A model generated the notes under the pieces. It ran no database searches. It saw only the letters and a list, made by a program, of their open reading frames with translations, and was not told the DNA's origin. From NCBI GenBank assembly GCA_040880365.1, contig JBBDIO010000140.1, forward strand, positions 1 through 32,346: a DNA stretch of 32,346 nt. Direction: 5' to 3'. This DNA comes from JBBDIO01 sp040880365. GTDB lineage: Bacteria > Chloroflexota > Anaerolineae > Caldilineales > Caldilineaceae. Shown piece after piece: positions 1 to 7,488 of this stretch. The position numbers and the translations under genes were made by a program. Position 1 is the first letter of the stretch, and each line of letters begins with the position of its first letter.

Positions 1-2161
1 CTTTGACTTTGACCGATACCTGTTCAATTCCGCCGTCCAGCTGAATACTTGCCCAGCCAAATTGATCGGGTGTCAGGCCGGCTGTGCGCATTTGCGCCGC
101 CATGTAATCGTTGTGGGTCTTTTCGCAGCCATGTTCCAGCAAGAGACTGTGGCGTACCAGCGGATGAACCAAATAGCCGAGCATGGTTCGGATGTAGAGA
201 TCTTCGGATGTGCCGCCCGATACACCACAGCCTTCGGTGTGGACCAGCGCCACGAAATGCGACAGCGCGTCGTTTGCCAGCGCGTTTTGGGGTCCATTGG
301 TGCCGGTATTGATGCGACCCGCGATCATGCGCGCAATCTGTCCGGCGCACAGGCTGGTAGGCAGGATCAACCCCACGTTGCCGGCGACAGGCCGATCCCC
401 GGTGGCAAAGGCGCGATAGGAGAAATTCTGAATGAGCGTCTGAAATTCATCTTCCACGACGGGCGTGACGGCGATGGGCTGGTCAATGTTTGTGATGGCC
501 TGCGCGTGATCGCCATTCGTGGCCTGTACTAGGGGAGTATCGGTTGCGGCCTCTGCGGCGTGGAACCCTGTCTGCCGCCAGTCGCGCCAGATCTGGGTTT
601 GCGCGTGTCCGGCCTTTTCGCCAACGGTGCGCGCCCCCGATACGGTATCCACGGTCAGGTCCAGCGTGGCGCGACCTAAATCGTCCATAGGGATGCCATC
701 CAGATAGGCCCCGGCGTTGACATCCATATCGCGCGCCAACAGGCGATAGCGGCGCGAGGTGGTGACAATCTTGATGGTGGGCACAAACGGGAAATTGGTG
801 ATGGAACCATTGCCCGTGACAAAGAAGATGAGGTTGCAGCCCGCGGCAACCTGTCCCGCAATGCTTTCCAGGTCGTTGCCGGGGCTGTCCATGAAATAGT
901 AACCCGGCTCGTGCATAAGCCGGCTGTAGTCGATTACGTAGTCTAGGCGCACTTCGGGGTCGCGTTTGCGCGCCGCGCCGATGGACTTGAGCACGATGTT
1001 ATAGAGACCGCGATATTTATTGCCGCCCGACGGATTGCCCTCGGCGGTGTGTCCGTGCCAGGCGACGCGTTGCTTAAACCGTTCGACCATCGCCAGAAAA
1101 GTGCGAGCCGTATCCAGATCTCGCACTTTTTGGAGCACATAGGGTTCGGCGCCGATCAGTTCGTCGGTTTCGGCCAGATTTGCCGCACCGCCATAGCGGA
1201 TTACTTCGCGCGCGACCCAGGCCGCGACGGGATTACCCGAAATGCCCGAAAACGAATCTGAGCCGCCACATTGCAGGGCAATCTTGAGATGTGCCAGCGA
1301 TTGGGGCGTGCGCTCGGTGCGATTGACCTGGGGCAGCCAACCGCGCACAATGCTTTCGGCTTGATCCAGATTCTCCAAAAAGCCCTGATCCAGGCTCATA
1401 AAGTGATGGGGCGTTTCCTGAATGGGATAGTCGTTTTGTGTGAGATATTCCGCCAACATGGCGTTGGTTACTGGCTCCACACCATAGTCCACGGCGAGCA
1501 CTGCGCCCACATTGGGATGGATCATGAAGCCTGCCAATGTGCGCAACAGCACTTCGCGGTTGTTGGGGTTGCCGCTGCCGCCTTCGGTGTGAGCAACTGC
1601 GATGATGCCATCTACGTTGGGGAATTCCTGGGCAAGATCGGAGAGATGGCGTTCCAGCTGCTTGACAAAGCTGCCCGTGCGCGAGGTTGTGCCCAGCAAC
1701 ACGATATAGTTGCGCGTGCCGACGCCGCGGCGCGCGCTGCGCCAGTAGCCCATAAAGGTGCGGTCTTCGGTATAGCGCTCCACCTGTTGGGCCGGTGCGA
1801 AGCGACTTTCATCCAGTTCATAAGGTGCAATGGAATCCGCGAAATTGGGCACGGTGGGCAGCGCAAAGTCGAGATTGCGCAGATTGAGCGCTTCGAGGAT
1901 ATCGGCGTTGCACACATATTCGCCGGGTGCGATGTCGCGCGTGGCAACACCAAAGGGCAGCTCCCATGACAGGAGTGGTTCGCCCTGGGCAATGGGGCGA
2001 ATCGCAAAGCGATGCCCTTCGAGGATGCTATGGCTCAGGGGGAAAATGGCATCGTCGCCCTGGACGCGCGTGCCTGCTTCTACCCGTTGGGTGGTAATCG
2101 CCACGTTGTCGCCCGGCAAGGGCAAGCGGGCGAGATCTGATAGCTGGGCTGGTTGATTCAT
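1..2161 (-). CDS. UxaA-family sugar-acid dehydratase (altronate/galactarate dehydratase type), 3' end outside window
   Basis: The frame runs open from an ATG at 2161 to the window edge (720 residues, no stop seen). A purine-rich RBS (GAGAGAAG) precedes the ATG. Residues about 16-92 look like the N-terminal SAF-type domain. GVGTRNYIVLL (146-156) and QCGGSDSFSGISGNP (297-311) are the hallmark motifs of UxaA/GarD enzymes, which remove water from aldonic or aldaric acids to give 2-keto-3-deoxy acids, usually with a metal. Classical UxaA proteins end near 500 residues. This one goes on, and residues 595-690 repeat the second domain: HTEGCGVSGG (641-650) and HPLVR (666-670) mirror HTEGGSGNP (191-199) and HPNVG (215-219). 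The first copy has Gly where the second has Cys. It is the last visible gene of a minus-strand operon with an aldolase, a dehydrogenase and two lactonase-type proteins. The family is clear; the substrate is not, so no symbol is given. Confidence 0.9.
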   Translation of the reverse strand, partial: MNQPAQLSDLARLPLPGDNVAITTQRVEAGTRVQGDDAIFPLSHSILEGHRFAIRPIAQGEPLLSWELPFGVATRDIAPGEYVCNADILEALNLRNLDFALPTVPNFADSIAPYELDESRFAPAQQVERYTEDRTFMGYWRSARRGVGTRNYIVLLGTTSRTGSFVKQLERHLSDLAQEFPNVDGIIAVAHTEGGSGNPNNREVLLRTLAGFMIHPNVGAVLAVDYGVEPVTNAMLAEYLTQNDYPIQETPHHFMSLDQGFLENLDQAESIVRGWLPQVNRTERTPQSLAHLKIALQCGGSDSFSGISGNPVAAWVAREVIRYGGAANLAETDELIGAEPYVLQKVRDLDTARTFLAMVERFKQRVAWHGHTAEGNPSGGNKYRGLYNIVLKSIGAARKRDPEVRLDYVIDYSRLMHEPGYYFMDSPGNDLESIAGQVAAGCNLIFFVTGNGSITNFPFVPTIKIVTTSRRYRLLARDMDVNAGAYLDGIPMDDLGRATLDLTVDTVSGARTVGEKAGHAQTQIWRDWRQTGFHAAEAATDTPLVQATNGDHAQAITNIDQPIAVTPVVEDEFQTLIQNFSYRAFATGDRPVAGNVGLILPTSLCAGQIARMIAGRINTGTNGPQNALANDALSHFVALVHTEGCGVSGGTSEDLYIRTMLGYLVHPLVRHSLLLEHGCEKTHNDYMAAQMRTAGLTPDQFGWASIQLDGGIEQVSVKVK

Positions 2162-2197
2162 GATACGGTTACGCTTCTCTCTATACCTGGAATACCT

Positions 2198-2226
2198 AAA
2201 AAAAACGCTGCATAGGGGGCATACAG
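2198..2226 (-). terminator. possible intrinsic terminator or attenuator between aldolase and UxaA-type gene
   Basis: Read on the minus strand, a short stem (CTGTATG / TATGCAG, with two G-U pairs, around a five-C loop at 2208-2226) is followed two bases later by eight T (2198-2205). This is the layout of a weak Rho-independent terminator. It lies inside the operon, upstream of the UxaA-type gene, so it would reduce rather than abolish downstream transcription. The stem is weak. Confidence 0.4.
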
Positions 2227-2241
2227 TGTAGGGATGACAAT

Positions 2242-3027
2242 TTATGCGCCGCGCGCAGCCAAATCGCGGACACCTTGCACGGCCTGGCTCAAGGCTGCGG
2301 CATAGACGGAAAAATCTCCGCTATACGAGATCACATTATACCCGATTTCCATCCATTCCTGGGCCTGTTCCAGGCTGCCCGGCTGGATGCCGGCGGCCAG
2401 ATTGTGGGCATTGGCAACTTCTACGACGCGGGCCATGTGATCCAGAAACTGGGGATGATGGAACTGGCCGGGGATGCCCATGGATTGGGTGAGATCGAAA
2501 TGGCCGACCCACAATACGTCCACGCCCGGCGTGGTTGCGATGGCTTCCAGATTCTCCATGCCTTCCACGCTTTCAATCTGGCAGATGATGGTCGTATTCT
2601 GGTTGGATTCTTCCAGGAATTCGGCGGGGTTCACGCCCTTGAAGTCGGTGTTGGCATTGCCCAGCATGATGCCCCGATCTCCCAGCGGCGCATACTTGGC
2701 GGCGTCCACAATCGCTTTGGCCTGCGCGCCGGTTTTGACATTGGGCACCATGATGCCCAGCGCGCCGAAATCCAGCGTGCGCGCGACGAAATGATATTCA
2801 ACCTGGGGTATGCGTACAAAAGGGGCGACCGTCGTGCCTTTGAACCACGCGATCAGATCGGCCACCTGGTGGGGAGAGTGGCCGGAATGTTCGGTGTCGA
2901 TGATGGCGAAATCCACGCCCGTGCCTTCGACGATACGGGCGATACTGCGCGTCCCGAATTCGACAATCATATGCCCGACCGGCACTTCACCGGCTGCGCG
3001 TTTTTCGATAAAACGATTGGCTTGCAT
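2242..3027 (-). CDS. HpcH/HpaI-family class II aldolase (2-keto-3-deoxy acid aldolase type)
   Basis: A 261-residue TIM-barrel aldolase of normal family length. These enzymes cleave 2-keto-3-deoxy sugar acids to pyruvate (or hydroxypyruvate) plus an aldehyde, using a divalent metal. Visible motifs are DTEHSGHSP with the likely catalytic His47, VRIP with Arg72, GIMVPNVKT (91-99), CQIES with metal ligand Glu152, and VGHFDLTQSMGIPG with metal ligand Asp178. GGAAAG lies about nine bases before the ATG. It sits between the 2-hydroxyacid dehydrogenase and the UxaA-type dehydratase, which fits a dehydratase-aldolase pair acting in sequence on one sugar acid. The exact substrate (rhamnonate, galactarate or a pentonate-derived keto acid) cannot be read from sequence. 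Confidence 0.9.
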   Translation of the reverse strand: MQANRFIEKRAAGEVPVGHMIVEFGTRSIARIVEGTGVDFAIIDTEHSGHSPHQVADLIAWFKGTTVAPFVRIPQVEYHFVARTLDFGALGIMVPNVKTGAQAKAIVDAAKYAPLGDRGIMLGNANTDFKGVNPAEFLEESNQNTTIICQIESVEGMENLEAIATTPGVDVLWVGHFDLTQSMGIPGQFHHPQFLDHMARVVEVANAHNLAAGIQPGSLEQAQEWMEIGYNVISYSGDFSVYAAALSQAVQGVRDLAARGA

Positions 3028-3060
3028 ATCTGTTTTTCTTTCCGAATTTATTGAAATTCT

Positions 3061-3099
3061 ACCAGCAATCCCAAATGGACTGTGGCTCTACTTGCTGGT
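3061..3099 (-). other. inverted repeat in the dehydrogenase-aldolase spacer
   Basis: The 127-bp gap between the two minus-strand genes holds perfect 8-bp arms, ACCAGCAA (3061-3068) and TTGCTGGT (3092-3099), with a 23-base loop. It may be an mRNA processing or stability hairpin. There is no T run, so it is not a clear terminator. Chance cannot be excluded. Confidence 0.3.
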
Positions 3100-3154
3100 C
3101 GAACTGCTGCTGGCAGTCGATTGTGTTCGCACGTGAACCTTGTGCCGGGCGTCG

Positions 3155-4228
3155 CTAACTTGGGATGGCAGCCGCCCAGCGGGCCTGATTTTGTGCCAGC
3201 CGCGCCTGGAAACCGGAGCGGTCGAGCACATCCCGATTGACGGGGTATTTTGGAGCATTGCCCTGGAAGACGCTGAGAATGCTTTCGCACGCGCCCATGC
3301 CATTATCGCGGTAGAGATCATCAGTCCACGCCAGGGAATGGGGGGAGAGAATGACATTTTCCATGCGGGTGAGGGGGTGATCGGCGGGCAAAGGTTCTTC
3401 TTCGAAGACATCCAGGCCCGCGCCGGCAAGGTGTCCGGCTTCCAGCGCGGCGACCAGATCGTTCTGATTCACAAGCGGGCCGCGCGATGTATTGATGAGA
3501 TAGGCCGTGGGTTTCATGCGCGCCAATTGCGCGGCGTTGACCATGTGATGCGTATCTTCGGATAGAAATGCATTGATGGTGACAAAATCGGACTCGCGGA
3601 AGACGGTTTCCACATCGACCAGTTCGACGCCCAATTCGGCAGCGTGCGCCGCATCGGCATAAGGGTCGGCGGCCAGCAGACGCCCAAACCCAAAGGGCGC
3701 GGCCAGGCGAAAGACCTCGGAGCCGATATTGCCCAGGCCGATGGAACCCAGAACTTTGCCGCGCAAGCCCACCGCGGGGGCCGCGCCGCGCAGTTCCCAG
3801 CGTCCCGTGCGCACAACTTTGTCTTTGGCCGGCAGACATTTTGCCAGAGCCAGCAACAGGGTGATGACGGCTTCGGCGACGGGACGACGCACGGCATCGA
3901 CGGTGATTGCCAGTACCACGTCATTGGCGGTGCAGGCGGGCACGTCGATCTTGTCGTAGCCGACGCCCCAGCGGGCGATGACCGAAAGCCGGTCGAGACC
4001 CGCGAAGGTAGCGGCCGTGATGCGCGAGTTGAGGACCAGCAGCGCGTCGTAATCTGCAATATCACCGGCGGTCAGGTAGGGACCCTGTTCGTCGGTGCCG
4101 GTTTGTTCATAGTAGCTGTATTCTACATTGGGCAGCGGGTCGATCAGTTGGGCCAATACGGGCGGAATCTGTCCGGCGGCATCAACCTTGAAATCGGAAG
4201 AAATCCCGATGCGAAAGATATGGGCCAT
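3155..4228 (-). CDS. D-isomer-specific 2-hydroxyacid dehydrogenase (phosphoglycerate/glyoxylate reductase type)
   Basis: A 357-residue NAD(P)-dependent oxidoreductase that interconverts 2-oxo acids and D-2-hydroxy acids in the cytoplasm. The substrate-binding halves flank a Rossmann domain with GLGNIG (164-169) and Asp188 at the end of the second strand, which favours NAD. The catalytic set is present: Arg249 in NTSRGPLVNQ, Glu278 in VFEEEPL and His297 in SPHSLAW. AAAGGA lies eight bases before the ATG. It follows the ApnL-like gene by about 30 bases in the same operon. A sensible job is reduction of glyoxylate, hydroxypyruvate or a semialdehyde acid released by the neighbouring aldolase. It could equally oxidise the sugar acid itself. 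Confidence 0.9.
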   Translation of the reverse strand: MAHIFRIGISSDFKVDAAGQIPPVLAQLIDPLPNVEYSYYEQTGTDEQGPYLTAGDIADYDALLVLNSRITAATFAGLDRLSVIARWGVGYDKIDVPACTANDVVLAITVDAVRRPVAEAVITLLLALAKCLPAKDKVVRTGRWELRGAAPAVGLRGKVLGSIGLGNIGSEVFRLAAPFGFGRLLAADPYADAAHAAELGVELVDVETVFRESDFVTINAFLSEDTHHMVNAAQLARMKPTAYLINTSRGPLVNQNDLVAALEAGHLAGAGLDVFEEEPLPADHPLTRMENVILSPHSLAWTDDLYRDNGMGACESILSVFQGNAPKYPVNRDVLDRSGFQARLAQNQARWAAAIPS

Positions 4229-4257
4229 AGATGAAATCCTTTTTCTGGTTCGGGCTT

Positions 4258-6366
4258 CTACGATTCAGGGTTCTGATTTGCGGCGATAACATCCAGCCGC
4301 GCGCTGGCATAGGGCAACAGGTCCAGCGTCACCGTCGCGTCGCGCACGGGCTGGCGCATGGGGGGCGCTTGGCGATATTGTTCCGGCTCCTGCATGGCCC
4401 AGATTGCGTTGGTTTCATCCAGGCGGCGCACGGCAACTTCGTTGCCCATAATCGCGCGCAGTTCTACCTGGCGGGGCTGTGCGGTGAGGTTTGCGACCAG
4501 GATCGAGGTTCTGCCATCGGCCGCGTGCAGGGCAAGCCCGTCGACAGCCAGGTTGTTGCGCGTGGCAAGGGGCGTACAGGTTCCGTCGCTGAATTCTGCG
4601 ATATCCGCAAGGATATGGTATAGGGGAAATACGGCGCCGGGCAAGGAACGGAAGGCCGTGGGCAGGGGGGAGCCGCCGGCGCGTTCCATGACACCCTGCC
4701 AGCCTGTGGTTGCATAGTAGGTGACACTGGCCGCGCCGCCCTGGGCCAGATATTTGACGCTTCCCAGCGTCCAGGCTGCGCCAAAGAGCGACATTTGCCG
4801 GGGGTCAACGGCATCGGGCAGTGTATCGGGCGCAGGGTCGGGTTCGGAGCCGGTTGCATTGGGATTGAAGCGTGGGCGCAGGGTCACCGATGAGACATAG
4901 ATGGGCAAATCGCCCGCGAAGTGGGCTGCACTCGTGACGGTGGTGGCCTGTGTTTCCAGCGTTTCTACCAGGGACTGATTGTCGAACGCGTGAACTTGGG
5001 GGTTAATGGTGAAGCTGATGCCATCGGCCACGGCAACCGGCGGACGATTGCGGTTCAGATCGGTGAAATAGGCGTTGGTGCCGGCGATGAAGCGGGCCTG
5101 GGGGGTGATTGTCTTGAGAATGTCGCGCGCCTGTTCCAGCCACGGGGCCGTGGTCGAGGCTTCTTCCTGGTGAAAGATGAGCCAATGGCTGATATCCGGG
5201 TTGAATTCGCCGACCGCGCGCGCCACATAGCCCAGCTGCTCGGCCGCGCGCGCGGCGTCTCCGCTGAGGAAGAGCGCCACTTCGAGCTGCGCGCCCAGGA
5301 ATGCCGCTTCGCGCCACGCCGCCGCCAACACACCCACAAAAGCCCGGCTTTGGGGATATAGCTCGACTCGCAAGTGTGCGGGCGCGAGGGCGCGCAGGCG
5401 GCTGATTTCGGTCATGCTGAGTTCTTCGCCGTGATCCGCCCGGCACAGGCCCACGCGCGGCAGGTTGCCGGTTGGCTGTGACGCTAGCGACAGGATGTCG
5501 GGCGCGGTGCGTTCGCTGGGGTGCGCGTCGCCATTGGCGGTTGCGCCTCGGGCCGCGATGGCTTCCAGGCGCGCCGGGGACCCCAGTGCCTTGAGCGTAA
5601 TTTCCTGGTGGATGATCTCCCCAACATTTGCCTGCACGGGATAGGGGATCGCCAGGGGCGTGGAATAGGTCTTGAAGGAAGCGTCGGTCCAGTTGCGCTG
5701 GTCTTCCATTTCAAAGATGTCCCCATCGAAACGGACTTCGGCTTCAATGGTTTCGTCGCCGTCTGTGGTGATTTCGTGCGTGATCGCACGGATGTTCATG
5801 AAGGGTTGGTGCGGTGAAATCTGCTGGGGGAAACAGCTTTCCTCACCGGATAGGGCATCCACAGCCTGTTCGTCGTCTTCTTCACCCCGGGCCACATGCT
5901 CTACGCGACAGGGCAAACCCGCGCAGCCGGCAGGGTGCAACACGCAGATGCCAATGCGATTGCGCAGGAAACGTGAAAGCACCTGTCCATGCATCGTGAA
6001 GGTGATTTCGCCGGCAGGCCGTCCGCGAATTTCCCCTTCCCAGGTAAAGTGAATGTCATCCTCGTGATGAATCATGGTGAAGGTGATTGCGAACGCCTCT
6101 TCACGCGTTTCGATAACCAGGTCCTGGATTCTGCCGGGGATGGTATTCCAGTTCTGGTCGCGGACCGCCACATAGACACGGCGCAGGAGTTCGTGCTCGC
6201 CCAGCCGAATGTAGCGCAGATCGCCCTCTGCGAATTGTAAGGAAAGCGGCCCGGCGCGCAGGGTGTGCGCCTCGGGTAGGGGCGCGGTGGTCCCGTAGTA
6301 GAGCACGCTGGTTGGGACCTGGTTGGGCGCATTGCCCGGTGAGGCCGATGGATTGGGTTGGGTCAT
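4258..6366 (-). CDS. ApnL-like protein (D-apionate lactonase family), three-domain
   Basis: A 702-residue soluble protein. I place the start at the ATG at 6366, one base after the stop of the lactonase upstream (6368-6370), rather than the in-frame ATG at 6447 that would lie inside that gene. The N-terminal beta-rich part (about 30-260) has LRAGPLSLQFAEGDLRYIRL (36-55), RNRIGICVLHP and EMEDQRNWTDASFKTY (219-234). I recognise these from memory as the signature of the ApnL family, described for D-apionate lactonase in apiose breakdown. A TIM-barrel-like middle (about 310-570) and a beta-type C-terminal part follow. No signal peptide is seen. An acidic, Gly/Glu-rich insertion lies near 160-177. 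Placed between an SMP-30 lactonase and a dehydrogenase, a lactone or sugar-acid substrate is likely. Family assignment is fairly sure; the activity is inferred. Confidence 0.75.
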   Translation of the reverse strand: MTQPNPSASPGNAPNQVPTSVLYYGTTAPLPEAHTLRAGPLSLQFAEGDLRYIRLGEHELLRRVYVAVRDQNWNTIPGRIQDLVIETREEAFAITFTMIHHEDDIHFTWEGEIRGRPAGEITFTMHGQVLSRFLRNRIGICVLHPAGCAGLPCRVEHVARGEEDDEQAVDALSGEESCFPQQISPHQPFMNIRAITHEITTDGDETIEAEVRFDGDIFEMEDQRNWTDASFKTYSTPLAIPYPVQANVGEIIHQEITLKALGSPARLEAIAARGATANGDAHPSERTAPDILSLASQPTGNLPRVGLCRADHGEELSMTEISRLRALAPAHLRVELYPQSRAFVGVLAAAWREAAFLGAQLEVALFLSGDAARAAEQLGYVARAVGEFNPDISHWLIFHQEEASTTAPWLEQARDILKTITPQARFIAGTNAYFTDLNRNRPPVAVADGISFTINPQVHAFDNQSLVETLETQATTVTSAAHFAGDLPIYVSSVTLRPRFNPNATGSEPDPAPDTLPDAVDPRQMSLFGAAWTLGSVKYLAQGGAASVTYYATTGWQGVMERAGGSPLPTAFRSLPGAVFPLYHILADIAEFSDGTCTPLATRNNLAVDGLALHAADGRTSILVANLTAQPRQVELRAIMGNEVAVRRLDETNAIWAMQEPEQYRQAPPMRQPVRDATVTLDLLPYASARLDVIAANQNPES

Positions 6367-6367
6367 G

Positions 6368-7252
6368 CTAGGCCGCCGGTGGATAGATGAGCCAGCCGCG
6401 CCGTTCGGTTGGTGTGCGCAACAGTTGGCCGTCGATGCTGGTGACATAGAGCGTGGTCAGATCGGGACCGCCAAAGGTGCAGTTGGTGGGGCGATCCAGC
6501 GGCACGGGGTGGGTTTCCAGCACGCGGCCATTGGGGGCGAATACGTAGATCATGCCGCCCGGCCCGCTCAGTTCCCAGCCCGCGGTGGCGACGATGTTGC
6601 CGTCTACATCAAAGCACATGCCGTCGATGCCCCGGTGGGGATAGAAGTTGTGCAGAACTGCATATTCGCCCAGCGTACCGTCGTCGAGAATGGGATAGGC
6701 GCGCAGCTCACGCTTCTGGTTGTCGCCATATTTGCTTTGGGCCACGTAGAGCGTTTTGATATCGGGCGCAACCAGCAGGCCATTGGGGGCCGTGGTGTCG
6801 AAGGTCATGCGCGTCACCGTCCAGCTGCCATCGGCCTGGGGATCGGCACGATAGACGGATTCGTGGTCCAGCTCCATATCGTCCCGATTATCACCATAGC
6901 GCGGGTCGGTGAACCAGATTCGACCCTGCGTATCTACGGCGAGATCATTGGGGCTGTTAAACCGCTTGCCTTCGAAATGGTCACAGATCACGGTGACGGT
7001 GTGATCGGCTTCGTAGCGCACGATACGCCGCGCGCCACCCTCGCAGGCATAGAGACGCCCGTCCTTGTCGAACATCAACCCATTGGCGGCGTTGGTCTCG
7101 GTCTGGAAGTCTTGAAAGGAATTATCGGCGGGGTCGAAGCGCACGATGCGATTGTTGGGCGTGTTGGTAAAGACCAGGCCGCGCCCATCCCAGGCTGGGC
7201 CTTCGGTTAGGCCGATGGGTTTTTCCGTAAGTCGTTCAAAGTGCCAGCTCAT
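6368..7252 (-). CDS. SMP-30/gluconolactonase-family lactonase
   Basis: A 294-residue six-bladed beta-propeller hydrolase that opens sugar lactones to aldonic acids with one divalent metal. The metal and substrate residues expected for the family are visible: Glu17 in LTEGPAW, Asn99 and Asn102 in FNSPNDLAVD, Asn157 in APNGLLV and Asp210 in GIDGMCFD. The start at 7252 is chosen because GAGG lies seven bases upstream and the propeller begins at once; a longer frame to 7417 adds an Arg-rich, unconserved stretch. It is the first gene of the minus-strand operon and is nearly fused to the ApnL-like gene (one-base gap), so the two are probably translationally coupled. Substrate unknown; an aldono- or aldaro-lactone is likely. 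Confidence 0.92.
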   Translation of the reverse strand: MSWHFERLTEKPIGLTEGPAWDGRGLVFTNTPNNRIVRFDPADNSFQDFQTETNAANGLMFDKDGRLYACEGGARRIVRYEADHTVTVICDHFEGKRFNSPNDLAVDTQGRIWFTDPRYGDNRDDMELDHESVYRADPQADGSWTVTRMTFDTTAPNGLLVAPDIKTLYVAQSKYGDNQKRELRAYPILDDGTLGEYAVLHNFYPHRGIDGMCFDVDGNIVATAGWELSGPGGMIYVFAPNGRVLETHPVPLDRPTNCTFGGPDLTTLYVTSIDGQLLRTPTERRGWLIYPPAA

Positions 7253-7417
7253 GTGTCTACCTCGTTGTATGGGGCTTGGTGATGGGTGGAATTGAACTCT
7301 GGCGGTGACGTGGCGCAGGCGACCTGCTCTGCGTGGATGTCGCCGCATGATTCTAAACGCTTCTGGCGCTGCTTTTATCCAATTGCATGTGTGGCGACGC
7401 GTGCTGTGACGGCGCAA

Positions 7418-7448
7418 TTGTAAAGGTGATCCGGTTCGGCTGTATACT
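7418..7448 (+). promoter_or_regulatory. weak candidate promoter in the divergent 236-bp intergenic region
   Basis: TTGTAA (7418-7423) and TATACT (7443-7448) are separated by 19 bases, slightly more than ideal, and point toward the glycosyltransferase gene. The same region has an inverted repeat CAATTGC (7380-7386) / GCAATTG (7414-7420) that could be an operator between the two divergent genes. I found no convincing minus-strand promoter here. Confidence 0.3.
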
Positions 7449-7488
7449 GCCAGAGTAGGCGTTCAGAATACTCGATTTTGGCCGGGCT

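Noticed and set aside
1271..1969. 232-codon plus-strand open frame
   Set aside because: It is opposite the UxaA-type gene, which reads continuously from 2161 to the edge with family motifs throughout.
6367..6447. longer start (ATG at 6447) for the ApnL-like protein
   Set aside because: It would overlap the lactonase gene by about 80 bases and add a sequence with no ApnL character; the ATG at 6366 gives the usual one-base junction.
7253..7417. N-terminal extension of the SMP-30 protein to 7417
   Set aside because: The added residues are Arg/His-rich and unlike the family; the ATG at 7252 has a proper RBS.
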